Shown: one piece after another, positions 20,181-34,400 of the stretch
How the letters are laid out: the number at the start of each line of letters is the position of its first letter
Numbering within the stretch: position 1 is the stretch's first letter
From: Sanderia malayensis
Taxonomy: Eukaryota > Cnidaria > Scyphozoa > Semaeostomeae > Pelagiidae
Direction: 5' to 3'
DNA: 64,000 nt
Assembly (NCBI GenBank): GCA_013076295.1
Contig: RQOL01000699.1
Span: 2,418,001-2,482,000, forward strand
Program-made: the position numbers and the translations under genes
Notes under the pieces: generated by a model
What the model was told of the DNA's origin: nothing
Seen by the model: only the letters and a program-made list of their open reading frames with translations
The model's database searches: none

Positions 20181-23100
20181 ATGTCGCAGCTACGAAGAAT
20201 TCTACTGCATTTTACTTCGGCTGGCCATCTAGGCCCTGCCAGTTTCCTCTTCCTGTTTCTACAAATCGTATCGGTTCAACCAAATCATGTCGATGTTGCA
20301 AATCAAGTCGAAGAAAAAACAGAGTTAAACGTTGAAAAGTCGCATGTTATGGATAGTTTGGTGCTTCTTATATTTGTGGGACTTTTGATTGCAACGATTT
20401 TAACTGTCTGGTTGTTCAAAGTTAAACGATTTCGATACATGCATGAAACTGGTTTATCAATGATTTACGGTATGCGTTTTCATTTATTATTCATGTCATT
20501 TTATATTTAAATGATAATTGTAGCCATAGGCATCGTTGTATTTATTCCCTTTATTTATAATTATCAGCTTCAATCCATTTGCATTTCAATGTTTTGCTTC
20601 GAATGTGATCGACCCAACAATTGGATCTCGTGAATTTGTTTTGTTTCCCCCTGCGGAGTTTTTCCTATATCCAGCTGTAAAAAAGCTTCGAGAAACCCTT
20701 TCCTGCAGTTCAAATCAATATTACATTGTAAAATATATAATTTTAGCAAATAGCTTTGGTTTGAATACATTTTCATTCCTCGATCTAAGTTGTTTTGAGT
20801 TGAGTCCAGTATGGAAAGTATGGCAGATTCACACCCGAGATTTTTTTTGTAATTGTCATTGCACACTTGATAATTGGGTGTGTCCAAACATAAGGGCGTG
20901 GTCTTGGTAACTTGCACCTCCTGAGACAGTGTTTCAGTATTTGTGATGAGGGGAATCTGCACCATCGCGCGAAGCGCAAAATTTTTTTTACACTTGCAGT
21001 GGATGCTACTTTCAGTGCAGTTTCCATTCTAAATTTGTGAGTTACTGCGAAAATACAACTTGCAACCTAGGATATGAGTATATAAAGTTCATATTGCACA
21101 CTTGAAGTACATATTTTTGCATTGCACACTTGCACACTTGGAATTTAGGCTGCACACCCGAGATCTCGGCGAAAACTGCCATACTTTCCATACCGGAGTG
21201 AGTGTCTCGTAAAGGGGCGTGTCTTGTAAATGCACCATAAGTTCCAACCTGCCTCCCCCACCCACCCCCTGCTTGAGCCAGACAACTTCTAAGGAAAAGG
21301 TTCTGAGCTAAAATTTGCATGTTGCTGGCAATTTCTTGGAGGTTAATGTGCCCAATCATTTATACAACCGTAAATCATGGAGTACAAACTCACTTTAAAT
21401 GAAGATGTTTTGTTTGCTTTGAATGATGACTGATGGAATTCTTTGCTTCCAGGAATGTTGATTGGTCTGATTGTAAAATATGGCAACTTTGGCAAATCCC
21501 AAGCTGGTCTTCCAGTCAATTTAACCAACAACTTAACTGAAGCCCCACAAACTCTTTGGGTATCAGTCAAAAGTGTTGGAAACTTTTCTTACCAATTGAA
21601 AGGGATTTTACACGCAACAAGCAAATCAGGAAACGAACTCCAAAGCATGGTATAATACACAGAGCTATACTTTAATATCTTATGCAATTGAAACTGATGT
21701 TCTTGTCAATAGATGGTCTATTTTAGTGGAATGGTGTTTGATTTATCTTTTAGGCAACCTTTGATCCGGAGATTTTCTTCTATGTTCTTCTTCCTCCGAT
21801 CATCTTCTTTGCTGGTTACAATATGCAGAAGGTATGCTATCACTCCATGGAAATCTTCATGCATGTTTAATTTCAATTGCTTAATTATTGGTTGAATCCT
21901 GTTGAATCACAGTTGAATCCTGTCAAGTCGTACTTTGGATAACTCAGACTTTAACTAAGTCGGACTGATTTTCAGTTCCCATTGCATTTGAAGCCTTCAC
22001 AAGAAGACTTGCTTTAATCAGACTTATGATAGCTCTAATTAGATTAGACCAATTCCTTATCCCCTTTGAAGGTCTGATTTTACTGTATTTTGTTTTCATC
22101 ACTTCAGAGGTTCTTCTTCAGAAATCTTGGAGCCATTTTGATGTATGCCTTTGTGGGTACAACAATATCTACTGTTATATTTGGGTAAGTGAGATTTTGC
22201 CATAAATTTAGTGATTTAAACAATTGATTGGCTGATTAAATGGTTGGTTGACTTGGTGATTGCATGATCAATCAATTGATTTATCCATTGATTTATTTAC
22301 TGATTGGGTAATTAATTTATCAATGTTTAATTTCAGATCGATGATGTATGGCTACACCAACATGATCCACAATAAAGACTATGCCAATTTTGATTATCAG
22401 AAATGTCTCATGTTTGGCTCACTTATTTCTGCCACCGACCCAGGTAATTGACGTTGATCCAAAGTTGATCCATCTTTTCAATAATGTCTTTAAAACTCTT
22501 AGTTATTTGATTGTTTATTTATTTTGTTTTAGTGACTGTTTTGGCAATATTTCACGATCTTCATGTTGATGTTGATTTATATGCTCTTGTCTTCGGAGAG
22601 AGTGTCATGAATGATGCAGTTGCGATTGTATTGTACAGGTGTGATTTTATTATACATATGGTAATTAATTAAGCTATCACCAGTGTTGTCACAACAGTTT
22701 ACATCCGTTACCTGGAAAGGGAAATTGAAATTTCGTCGAGAATCGACGAATTTCCAACATTTCCGAGAATATCAACGAGAATATCCAACATTTACTCTAA
22801 AGCGGAAACCTTACTTATCTTAGTTATGCTTAAACTAAACTGGCTCTGCCCGTTATCAAACTGGCTCACTTTGAAGCATGCGCATTTTAATCGCTTCTCT
22901 TTTCATGTCAGATCTATTGAGTCGTATACAGCTAGTGGATTTGCCGCGGGTCCATTCTTCTCTGCTATTGGTCAATTCATCGGTGTTTTTGGTGGATCTT
23001 TCTTAATCGGCACTGTCACTGGCCTTGGAACAGCTTTAGTATCCTTCATCATAAACTTATAAATACTCAACGATGTTTTAGAAGTAGACCTTAATGAAAT

Positions 23101-25890
23101 GCCTCTGAGCTCCTCCTGAGGTCTTCGAAATAGTTTGAGATCTTATTTGTAGACATCAAGCTCGGAATCTTTTGATCTGCTGTTAATTTTTCGCTTGTTA
23201 TTTCAACGGGATTACCTTGACTTTGGCCCAGTTGACTAAACTTACCCATATCAATCAATTTCCCCTTCTCGAAACAGCTTTGTTTGCTCTGATGTCCTAT
23301 GGAACATTTCTCCTTGCAGAAATTGCACAACTCACTGGTATGACGCTGATAATTTTGATTCACTGTTTTATGATGAGCGATTGTTTGGTTATATGTTTAT
23401 AATTAACAATGCTTTCATCTTTTTTATTATAAACAGGTATTGTTGCAGTATTATTTTGTGGCATATCTCAGGCGCAATATACTTATCCAAATCTATCAGA
23501 TGAATCCAAGTCTGCAACGAAACAGGTTCCTAATTTTATTTATATATTTGCTTTTCAACTTTGGGCAATGTTATTGCTTTACTAAAATCGATTTTCAATT
23601 TCTTTTCTATAGCTATTTGGCTTGTTGAATTTCGTAACAGAGAATTTCATTTTTCTTTACGTTGGTTTAACTGTTTTCACATTTCAAAACCACCAGTGGC
23701 AAGATGTCGGTTTCATGGCTTGGGCATTTCTTGCACTGGCTGTTTCAAGACTTTTTAATATTTATCCACTAAGTTTTATTTTAAATTTGAAAAGAAAGAG
23801 AAAGATTACATGGAATTTTCAACACATGCTATACTTTGCAGGTATATGCAAGCTTTTTCTAATTCTTTCTAAAAATGTTGTAAAGTTGGACTAATTAATT
23901 ACTCCAACTGAGCTAATCTACTCCCTTTTGCTGTGACATGTTACTACACTCATCCTTCATCATAATTATTTGCGTTTTAGGTCTACGTGGTGCCGTAGCG
24001 TTTGCTTTAGCCATCCGTAATACTTCAAGCTTACCAAGACAGTTAATGCTAACAACTGTGCTTGTCATTGTCTTGGCAACTGTTATCGTAAATGGCGGAT
24101 TAACCATGCGTGCATTACTTTTCTTAAACATCAGGTATGCTCATAAACAATGATGGACAAATGTCCTTGGAACAGTTTGTAAACGTTTTTGTGGGTTTTT
24201 TAAAGCCCCCGCCCCCTAACACAATGTTGCTTTGTCAATCAGACCCTTGTCATCTCCATGTAAGCCAATTTTGTCGATATTTTATTTGCCTTTTTCTTGA
24301 ATGACATTGTTTGCAAGCGGAGGGGTGAAGGATACGTGTAAAAGTCGTCCCGATACTTTTGTCCATCATTGCATATTGACATTCAATGTGTGGCTGTTTT
24401 TTCTTTATTGGGTTGTGGCAACTTTTGGGCTGAACCATTTCGTCTTTACAGCTTACTTTCTTCAATTCACCGGATGAATTTTACGATGTAATACATTTTT
24501 GTATTCGCATTAAGTTGCAATTATGCTTTTTTTATCTTTAAGAGTTGGCGTAGATGCTGAGGAAGAATTGCGGAAAGATTTTACACCTGTAAGAAATATT
24601 CATGTTTTCATTACTTGACATGCTGAAAACTGCTTCATTTCCAATCCAATCTTTTAATGTTTATCAATTGTTTTAAACATTGTGTAATGTTGTATTCAAT
24701 TGTTTTTGCTCTGTTTTAACCAATTCATTATTTATTTTCTTCAGGATCCATCTAGTCCTAATCCATCACAGATTCCTTATGAAAGATCGCCTTTGGTTAG
24801 AATTTGGAGGCGTTTCGATGAAAAGTAAAATGAACTTTTTATATAATTGATTTCTTCTCTCTTAAGTCGTCAGAGATGTGTAGAATGTAAGAAGGCTTTC
24901 CTCGATAGAAACACGCCCTTGTTTGTGGTGCTTGGTTCAGAAATGTTACATCAATCTTTGATCGGTACAGAACTTCAGAATAGAGTTTAAAATCGGAAAC
25001 ATAGCGAAAAATAATAACTACTAAAGCTTTTCGTCTGACACTCATCGGAGTAGTACGTCAGAAAGAGAACGAAAATGAAAACCTTACAAATTATTATACC
25101 CAGAAGAGGATTGAAGCTATTCCAAATGTTACATCAATTCCACAGCCTGGTTGGAATTATTGCGGGTGGGGCACCAAACTTTTCCTGACCACGTCCTCCA
25201 AGTGCTCGGAAAATGTAGGCCACACCCTTTATACTGACACTGACGAATGTTTTAATTATAAGCTGGTAACAATGTGAAATACTCATGAAATTACCTTCCT
25301 GTTGCGTTTTATTCACTTTACTGGGTTAATGCTACACAATAACAACAGAAAAAGATTATTTTGTCGATTCCGAGAAGTTTTTATGAATAACTTCTGATGA
25401 ATGATTTTGAACATTGTTGCCTTTCTCTCAAGCCCCATGTTTGCTACACCTATCAAAGAATTTACTATGTATATTTCCCTTAGATATATGAAGCCTATCT
25501 TCACAAATACTGATACACAGTTGCAAGATATTCTTCCAAAATGTTGCCGCCCATTACTCAGATGTCTGTCCGGAAGGAAAGACGGAGAAGATGATAGGGA
25601 CGTTGTAAGTTGAGTTTCACAATTTTCAACCGCATATGAACTATATTATTTTTCATTTATTTACTTATTTATGTATTTATTTATTTATTTATTATATTCT
25701 TTGTGTCATATCTTTGGAAATATTTGTATATCTTTTCCAGATTATTGATGATGATGAGTTAATTAACATTGAGAACGAACCTGACGCCATTAAACGCGAC
25801 CAGGAGCATTCTCCGCGAGCAGCATCAGTTGACGAATCTGCGGACCTTGGAATGGGATCTTCAGGAATAGAAATGAACCCAATATGCTGA
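20181..25890 (+). CDS. SLC9A6/7/9: Organellar-type Na+/H+ exchanger, SLC9A6/7/9 (NHE6/7/9) group
   Basis: Monovalent cation/proton antiporter predicted to act in endosomal or recycling membranes. Fifteen exons: 20181-20469, 21453-21649, 21754-21831, 22108-22184, 22337-22443, 22533-22638, 22912-23038, 23232-23337, 23437-23525, 23613-23841, 23981-24134, 24543-24588, 24745-24824, 25484-25604, 25741-25890; they join in frame to 651 residues (human NHE9 is 645). Diagnostic blocks are [42 protein letters not shown] (about 244-256), [15 protein letters not shown] (270-284, with the NDA transport aspartate), [79 protein letters not shown] and LNIRVGVD. The tail is acidic and serine-rich and ends in [13 protein letters not shown]8 or plasma-membrane NHEs fit less well; which vertebrate paralogue is closest cannot be decided. 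AATAAA signals lie at 26057-26066. Confidence 0.95.
20805..21197. mobile_element. MITE-like inverted-repeat element in SLC9A intron 1
   Basis: The left end TCCAGTATGGAAAGTATGGCAG and the right end CTGCCATACTTTCCATACCGGA are inverted copies with one mismatch. Just inside, 'cacacccgagat' occurs at both ends in direct orientation. The right half has clustered 'gcacacttg' repeats. Flanks TTGAG and GTGAG could be a degenerate 5-bp target duplication, but this is not certain. It encodes nothing recognisable. Confidence 0.7.
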
Positions 25891-28448
25891 AGGAACAAGG
25901 AACATCGTTGTCAGTAAGTCATTTATGGAGAATCCTCTAACACTTAGTAGAGTTTGTTAATATATCTGGGACACTAAATTTATATTACATTTAACCTGAT
26001 TTACTCTGAATATAATTTTAAACTAATTAAGATTGAAGATTCGAGACAGAACATCAAATAAATAAAGACATTATTAGCTAATTCTAATTATATTTAGAAA
26101 TACTGTGTAGATTGTTTTGTAGTAGTTTTTCTTTGCTCGTGTTTACTTTGAGGAAATATTTGTCTGTGCTTAGAAACTTTAATTTTAAATCTTTAAAATT
26201 TTAATGACTTAGGACTCGTATTTCACGACGCAAACTATAATAAGTCAGGCCTAGGTTAAATGCAACTCAGGCTTTAACCAGGCTTTAACTGGCTGATTAA
26301 TTTAACTTAATTTAGTATTGATTGGCATATTAATAAGTATTTAATTAACTAAATGATAAACATGGAATAATTTTTTTTACAGTACACGTTTTTTTATAAA
26401 GAACTTGCCTCGAGGCATTATTCTTAAAGCTCCCTGTTTTAGGGCCTGCCCTGACCAAAGACCCGAGGAAGGCAAGAAAGATGTTTAATTAAAATTTCAA
26501 TATCTGATTTGACTGCAAGTGTCGCGGTGATAAAACTATTCAATTTTGAGAAGTTCCCTAAGGATGATACACACATGTACACATATTTATTTGTTAAAGC
26601 GGGTTAAGCTAATAGCAGGCCAAATGGAACCTTTTATCTGCAGCTAAGAATCAAATAAGGTGCTAAAAATACTTAAAGTACGAACTTTTGTTGCAAAGTT
26701 GCTCTGAGCCCTGAGCAAGTGTTGTTTTCTTTGCTTGGCTCTTTTTTATTCTTCCCAGTTGATCTCTTGAATGAGTCAATATGCCATTTCCCTTTTGATT
26801 TTCATCCGGTTTATTCAACAGTAATATTCCTCTATAGTAGTGAATAGAGTACATATTTATGTGCTGTCCAGTCAGGGACATTAAACTTTGTGCCACTCCT
26901 AAACTGACGTTTAGCATTTGCCTATTAATTGAATAGATTGCAAGTCTTGCAATGTCTGAAGATGTGAATTTTGCATGATGGTCACTATTTTTCTTTTATA
27001 AAAATCCCACAAAGATATGATATTGCGTCTCATCTTGTCCTTAGCAGAGTGAATTCTTCATAAAAGGGTTCGTTTTCAAGAAAAGCGTGTATAATCATTA
27101 TTAAACCTTTAATTTTGATTTTCATTGAAAATCAGTTACTTTCTACCAGCCCATATTTAATAAATCATTTTTATTTTACGCAATTTCATTGTCAGCACTT
27201 GTTTGTTTACATTTTAGTTTTATCCAATCAGTCGTCGACATGTTTGGATTGCATGGTATTAATTCTGCACGGTGATTGGCTAATTCCCAGTCACGAGTTA
27301 CCACAACCACGCTTTGTACTCTATGTTTGGCTTTTGCGTGTTGGATTGCTGGCTTGTGTTTGTGGGCAGATTTGATGACCTTAAGTCCACGGATCATCCT
27401 TGAATATTACAAATTGCAAGTAATGATGGATTGCTTTCTCCTTGCGGAATCACTTCAAACGAACAAAGCTTACAAACTGATTTGAAAATTCAAGCCTGAC
27501 GCCCCCTCCGTCACCTTTGAGACCTGAAAATATGATTCAATATTTTTCCGTTAATTTTTTCAGATGCACTGTTTCATTTCAAAAGAACTTTTATTTTACT
27601 CGTGAAATACGTGTTATTAAGTGGGAGAAATTACATTTCTCCTGTGGTAAGCCCCTAGCTTGAAAATAAGCCACAAAACGACCACAAGTTCCCCCAAAAT
27701 GAAGCACCCCGCTTGCTTACAACAACAACAACAATAATAAAAACACCGCTGACCAAAATGCTTGCAGATGAGACCATTGCAGTGAGCTTTTCCGGTTTTT
27801 GCATTGTTTGCTGATCGACCGACATTTATTCCAGATCCATAGAATTTATAATATTTTGTCTTGTTTATTTTTGACTTTGTTCTTCACCGACGGGACGGAG
27901 AGAAAAGAAGGAGTAATATAAGCCCGCATTACAACGAGCAAGAAGGATAATAAAAATTTTTGAATGTGCAGTCCACTTTGGTAGCAAAACAGCAAGAAAG
28001 AAAATGGGAATATAATTTGAACAAGTTTTGTAAATTCAGCCTTCAAGTATGGTTTCATGAGGACCTGTGCATGTGTGTTCATCTTGACGTGACCTTGCTT
28101 ACAGAAGCGGAGATTTGGACCATGAAAAGCGACTCAGACAAGTGGGCACCACCATGAACGATTCTTTTTAATAATAAATGTTTTGGTAGAAGGAAGATCT
28201 TTTGTTCAACAGCAGAATTCAAGTTGATATAACTTCTCATCTTTGCGATTGAGTTAACTTGCTAGGCCTCAGCTTGATCGCAGGAATTTTGACAACAATT
28301 CGCCTTAACGCCTGTGGCAAACACCGATTAGGCCAGAGAAAACCAACAACTTATTTTATTTCTACGTTTTCAGGGATTTGATTCAATGTATTGAAGATTT
28401 GTTTATACATCTGTCGTTTAAAGAGTTTTACGGGATCAGCTTTTGAAA
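25891..28448. other. Intergenic region between SLC9A and FNDC3
   Basis: The SLC9A 3' UTR with polyadenylation signals ends near 26070. The remainder has only short unconvincing open frames with no family resemblance. A half-element end 'gtacacgttttttt' near 26391 resembles the inverted repeat found in gene B intron 1. The FNDC3 promoter and any 5' UTR exon should lie within 27500-28448, but no core motif was recognised. Confidence 0.4.
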
Positions 28449-31400
28449 ATGGCAAATACGGATTCTACGAAATTATCTCCAAGATTGTCTCCGTGTGTTG
28501 GTGAAAATAGATCAAGTCCTGAGCATGGCAGTCCTCGAAATAATAATGAACAATCGCTTCATATTCTTGTTGAACCATTACCCGATGGACAGATGAATTT
28601 AATTCATCTTGTTAATCCATTGACTGGCCAAGTATTCTCTTCGCTCTATGCAAGAAATGGAACTTGTCTTGAAATACAACCAGGAGTTTTATTTCGTGTA
28701 CCCTTTCCCGAAGAGCATGGCTATCGATCTTATCCACCTCAGCAGCAATTTCAGCAACCTGCTTACCCTTCTAATATTGTCCCATGCGCTGTGCAAGTAC
28801 CAACTGGGGGCATGTACATGCCTAGAGGAGGGGGTGCGGAGTTTGTCAACCCCCATTGCCCCGTACATGGTCCTATTATTCAACAAATGAATAATAGTCA
28901 CAATCCGATTGTTGAGGATAACAGGCTTGAAAAGAGACGGGAAAAGCTTCAAAAGAAATTGAGAGAACAACAGCCCCATTGTGATTGCCATCACTACGAA
29001 CAAAGCCAAGTACTTGGACCAAAATTTACACCACGGAGAGACGGCAACAAAATGAATGGACCTGTTATAAATGACCAAGAAAATGGTGGTAAGTGTGTTA
29101 TCATTGCTAAAATCTGCATGAAAATCCCTCGATAGATTCTCTTAGCATTTTGCAACTTGTTTCTTTATATCGCTTGTAGTTGCACTATTTTCGTATTGAT
29201 AAATCTTCCTTGCCTCCACGCAACCGGAAGATTTTCAATTGCGAGTTTTCATTTTGATTTCGTAGAATGTTTTCTCCTTTTTGTCGATACAAGAATGGCG
29301 ACCGACCAGAGTTTTATTGCGATTGTCTAGCTTTTTGTTTTTACCCGCAAATTTACAGACAGACGTTTATAGCTCAGAATGAATGGCAAACTTAGGCCCG
29401 TGTTTGAAACGCTATTAGTAAAATAAAGTGTATTAAACTACCCGAGGAAATCCAAGTCTCGATTTATTAGCACAAAAATATTATATTTGTGTTGATATCG
29501 AAAGAAAAAATATGTTCGTGTTTGTTCACTTGTGTGAACAGGATATGTGTGGTTGTCTTCAGTGTATGGCAGCTGACTAAATTTCCCTGCAAGTCTTTTC
29601 TAGTTTTGATTCATTCATTTTTTCTATCAAGTCAGAAAAATATCCTCCTACACATAGTATTTATTTTTATATTTAGAATCACCAACTTCATATTTAGAAC
29701 TTTGTGAAGAGGAGGATTGTTTGAATAATAATTAACTTCAGCTGCTTTTCATTTCCTCTCATCATCTTCCTTTCATCCACAAACTTATTTATTTTTTTCT
29801 CCTTGTATTTTACCAGTTTATTTTCCTTGATTGTTTTGAGAAAGAATAGCTCTGATCATGTAATATTTTCCCCAACACTCTAGTTTCATTTGCCATGTAA
29901 AAATTTGTTATCCAAAGTCTAAAAAATAGAGAATTGCAGGTGTTCATACCAAGGACAATATTTTTCTTCAAATAGGCATAGTTAGTTTTTGATTAGTGTA
30001 TGGTCCCTGATTCAGTTTTATTTATTTTCAAAACGCAACTGTTGCTTTTGTTTTACTTATGATGAATTTCTAATATTATTATTATAGATTTCCTTTTTCT
30101 GTGGTTTTGCAATAGGAACTCTATTCAAATTTCTTTGTGTTTGAAACTATGATTTGTGGGCAACTCTTTCCTTGAGTTTTTATCTTATACATAGAGAAGT
30201 GAAATTGCAATTAAATGATAATAAGAGAAGTTTGCTATTTCATTATGTCACTTTGCTCAATTATCTCTAAAGATTTATGAGTTTATAATTTTTTTCAGAA
30301 TCAAATGAGGTTGATGGAAAGGAGTTTGATGATGGAATTCCAGTCTTGGCAGCTCCCGAGGTAGTTATTTCACTTCTTTTTATATTATGCTAAACATATT
30401 TTCTACAAATAAACATCTGGATGCTATTTTAATCTGTCTTTTTAAAGACTTGGCAATGTTATCGATTTAGCACCTACCAGAACTCCATTAACACTTCCTG
30501 GGAGTTAAATTCATTATTCTACATAACAAATATCATTGATCAATTGACAAATTATTTTTTGATAAAATGAAGTTCAGCCAAGCAAATATGAAATGAAAAA
30601 AATATTACAGTTTAAAAAGTAAATATTTGGCTTTTTGTGTCCATTTATCTAAGGTCTGTTAATTAATATTTGAAGTATCTGGATTAAAATAAGTCAAATA
30701 TCCCGTCTTCTCGCATTTTTCTTTCATTACAAACATAATACTTTTTCAAGGTATATTTTCCTACACATACTTACACAATTGTATGATTAAACCAATTTCG
30801 TACTAATTCCAAATTTTATTATTAGCATTCCTGAAGAAATGTAGGTTTTTCAAACGTAAACAAATTTCATTTGTATTATCGAATAATTCTAAGTTCCTCT
30901 GTTCTCAGTTGTATTTTTCCCTTTATTAAAAAAACAGCTGCTTTTCTTATCAGATTCATTTCATACGTCTAGACTAGACATCTTCTTCAAATGATCAAAT
31001 TTTAGACAAATTTCTTATCTTTCACCTGCCCATTCAATTAATTTCGGCAGCAGCTCTTGCCTTGCTGTGAAAATGCTTTAACGTGGCATTTTTTTTCCTA
31101 TTTTGCTTCTCTGACAATTTTTTCTTTTGTCTACACGTTTCAAGTATCTTTGTGCTATCTCAACCTCCCGCGAGCCCTAATTGATCTGTAATGAAGATTT
31201 GATTATCAAAGGAGTAGTTTATTAGCTCCAAGTTTGGTCTATTTTGAAATGCCCTGCGTGAAGCCGATCTTTTTTATCCTTCATGAGACAGGCGTATGCC
31301 CATGGATTATCTTTGGATTGACTATTTAATCTGCTTATTACAATCTATATTTTTCATGTCGCTAGATTGCGAAGTGGTCTTCTCTTTTAGAAGGCGTTGG

Positions 31401-34400
31401 CTGATAATCTTTTTTTCGTTGCTGCAGGTTGAAGCTAAAGATGCAATGTCAGCCAAGATATCTTGGGAGGCAACTGTTGCCAATAACATCCACCAATCAG
31501 ATTGCTTGTTCGAACTAGAGATGGCGTCTAAGGGAACTGCGTTCAAATCCATATACAGGTATGTTGCAATCTTTTTTAACAGCTATATTGTCAACGTGTT
31601 AATGTCCTTCACCTACTTAATAACCTCTTTGTTAAATGCTTTTTTCAGTGGAAAGAAATTAGAGTACACAGCTAATGGGCTAACTCCTGGTGCCTCATAT
31701 GACTTCAGGTACTTTTTTAACTATTTTAATTAATATAATATATACAGACTTATTGTTATGATGATTTTTGTTATTTTTATATTCTCCTGTATCCTTGTAG
31801 TGTTAGATATAGTTAATCTCCGGCGGTCAAAAAGGCCGAGTTGTATTTTCTCGTGTCTCCAAATTAGACCAATCGTTTATCAAAATATACAAATATTGCG
31901 ATTAATTTCTTTCTATCAGGACTGTTGGTGTCTTATGAAGACAATTGGCTTATTTCTTTCAGGCTTCACGTGATAATTGAGGAAAAGCATGGCAAACATT
32001 CAGAAGTCGCAACAGTTCAATTGCCATGCGCTATTCCCAGTGCTCCAAACCTTCCAAAAGTGACGCAGAAAACTAAAACTAGTTTGCTTATTCGATGGAG
32101 CGTAAGAAATCTTTATAATTCATTTGAATTAAATACTTATTTAATTAAATCATGATAAATTTTGTTACTTCTTATCACATGAGACATTTATGTGGTATGA
32201 TTGGTTGAGGATTGGTCAGTCACGTGTTGCATTAAATGGCTTCATTCTCTCCCCAGGCTCCTAATGACGGTGGATCTGCAATTACAACTTACTCTCTTGA
32301 GTGGAATCATGTAAGTTGCAACTCAATTTTTTATTTACGAGGCATTGCCCTGTCATCACATACAATCCATGCGCTCCGTAATTAAATTACTTACCTATTT
32401 TTCTAGGGAAAGCCAAAATCTCAATTTGAAGAGGTTTATAATGGACTTCAAAGACAATACAAACTCTCACATAAACTACCACCAAGTACTTTGTGTAAAT
32501 TCAGATTACGAGCGTCGAATGAAGTTGGTTGGAGGTACGAACACTAATGTTGTCCCAGGCCTGTCACCCTAGCTAATTCAGTATAGGAATATGGTAGCTG
32601 TTAAGACTTCTATCCTCTGTCCAGGTTGAGGATGCTTTTAAAAGTGTGACGTTTGTCTTACGTCATGCATACTTTCTATTTTCTGCAGTGATTTCAGCCA
32701 AATTCTAGAATGCATGACAAATGCTTGTCCTCCAGAAATGCCTAATGAACCAAAACTTGTTAAAAAGACATCTACGAGTATTGCTTTAAAGTGGATTGAA
32801 CCAACTGATAATGGAGGTATTTCTATTGGATTTGCGTGCAGTTTTAATTTCTTGGTATTAATTTACTTGACAATGCGTCCTTGGATTCGTGTTCTTAAAG
32901 TTATCTGTCTTTAAAATAGTTATTGTCTTGTTCTTTCAGCACCTATAACTGAATATAGACTAGAGATGGATGACGAGAAGGCGGTAAGTTCTTGTTGTTA
33001 ATAATCATATTATGCACGTATGAGATTTGCTCCAAATCTCTTGATACCTGACATGTATTTGTTTCCACTCAGGGATATGGTTTCAAGCCGGTTTATTGTG
33101 GGGAGAATAGAGAGTACACGTGCAATGGACTTCGTAGAGACACTGTCTATAGATTCAGGGTAAGCAGTAGTTTTAATGGCCTCCGTACAATTTCACGTGA
33201 TAGCAATTGATGCACTCCCTCCCATAGAGAGTATGAATGTCTCACTGAATAAGGCGTGATGATTGATGAATTCTGTTATTTCTTTGTAGTTGTTCGCCAG
33301 TAACATTAGTGGGTCAAGCAAACCGAGCCCAATTACGTCATTCAAGACACTGCCTGAGGCTCCAGGCAAAATTGACAAACCTCGATTGAGTGGCAAAGCA
33401 AAAACGCATTCATTCACTGTAGCCTGGGGTGAGTTTCGATTTCTTTTCAATTCGAACTCAGCTCTTTATTGAGAAGTGACTCGAACTCAGCTCTTTATTG
33501 AGAAGCGAATTACTAGAACACGATTACTCAGGAATTTTCATCTTTTTGTGTTGCTGGATGTTTTTAAACATTTTATATGTTGCTTTTTCCTTTCGCGAAG
33601 GCCAACAGGGCTTGCTATACGTGTTCCAATTTATTTCAGAGCCACCTAAAGATACAGGAGGTCCAGAAATATCCGATTATGTCTTGGAAATATGTGACAC
33701 AAAAGGTGAATTAATTTCTTGTCATTTTGATATTTGGCTTACTGGTCGATCGTCCACGTCATAGTTTCGAACTGTCTGTCAAACTGTCTGTCATGTCGAA
33801 TGGGAAATAATCTGTGAATGAAAGAATAAATGTTGGAATGACCTAAATCCAAGCATATGTGGGATTATGAGGGATTATTGTTATTCGGAGTTTTAGGTTC
33901 TCGCTTCTGTTTTAAATTGGATGAATGATTAGGTTAGAAATTCGTTTTTCTGACAAGGTTACTATTAGGTGTTTAAACGATAATACTATTTGATTTGTGA
34001 TTGATTTAAAAGCTCGATTTGAATTTAGTTTATCCGGTCATGAGAAACTAAAATCCAAGATTGTGCTTTGGCAATTAGAGTATCAAAGTAGGGGTACACA
34101 CAATTGAAGCAGGGGTACACCCTATTTGGGCTCAATATTTTATTCTGTTGTGAAATTCTTGTCTTTTATGTTCAATATTACATGTATTCAAATGTATCTA
34201 TGTTCTCCAAATAGATGGCGATTTCATCGAAGTATTCCGAGGGCAAAAGACTGAATCTATTGTAACTGGATTGATACCAGGTCGTACTTACAAACTCAGA
34301 GTATTTGGCATGGGTAGTGGCGGCAAAAGTTTGGTAAGTAATTGCAGCGAGTGCTATACATACAGATGAGTATATGTACATATACTCATCTTTATTTGTG

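Noticed and set aside
20536..20965. Open frames on both strands in SLC9A intron 1 (124 and 131 codons)
   Set aside because: They overlap the inverted-repeat element and have no family resemblance; exon 1 joins exon 2 in frame without them.
28443..28448. FNDC3 start two codons upstream (TTG AAA)
   Set aside because: TTG is not a normal start; the ATG at 28449 is the first methionine codon in frame.
28689..29078. 129-codon minus-strand open frame opposite FNDC3 exon 1
   Set aside because: It is a shadow of the coding exon, with no domain and no splice or promoter support.
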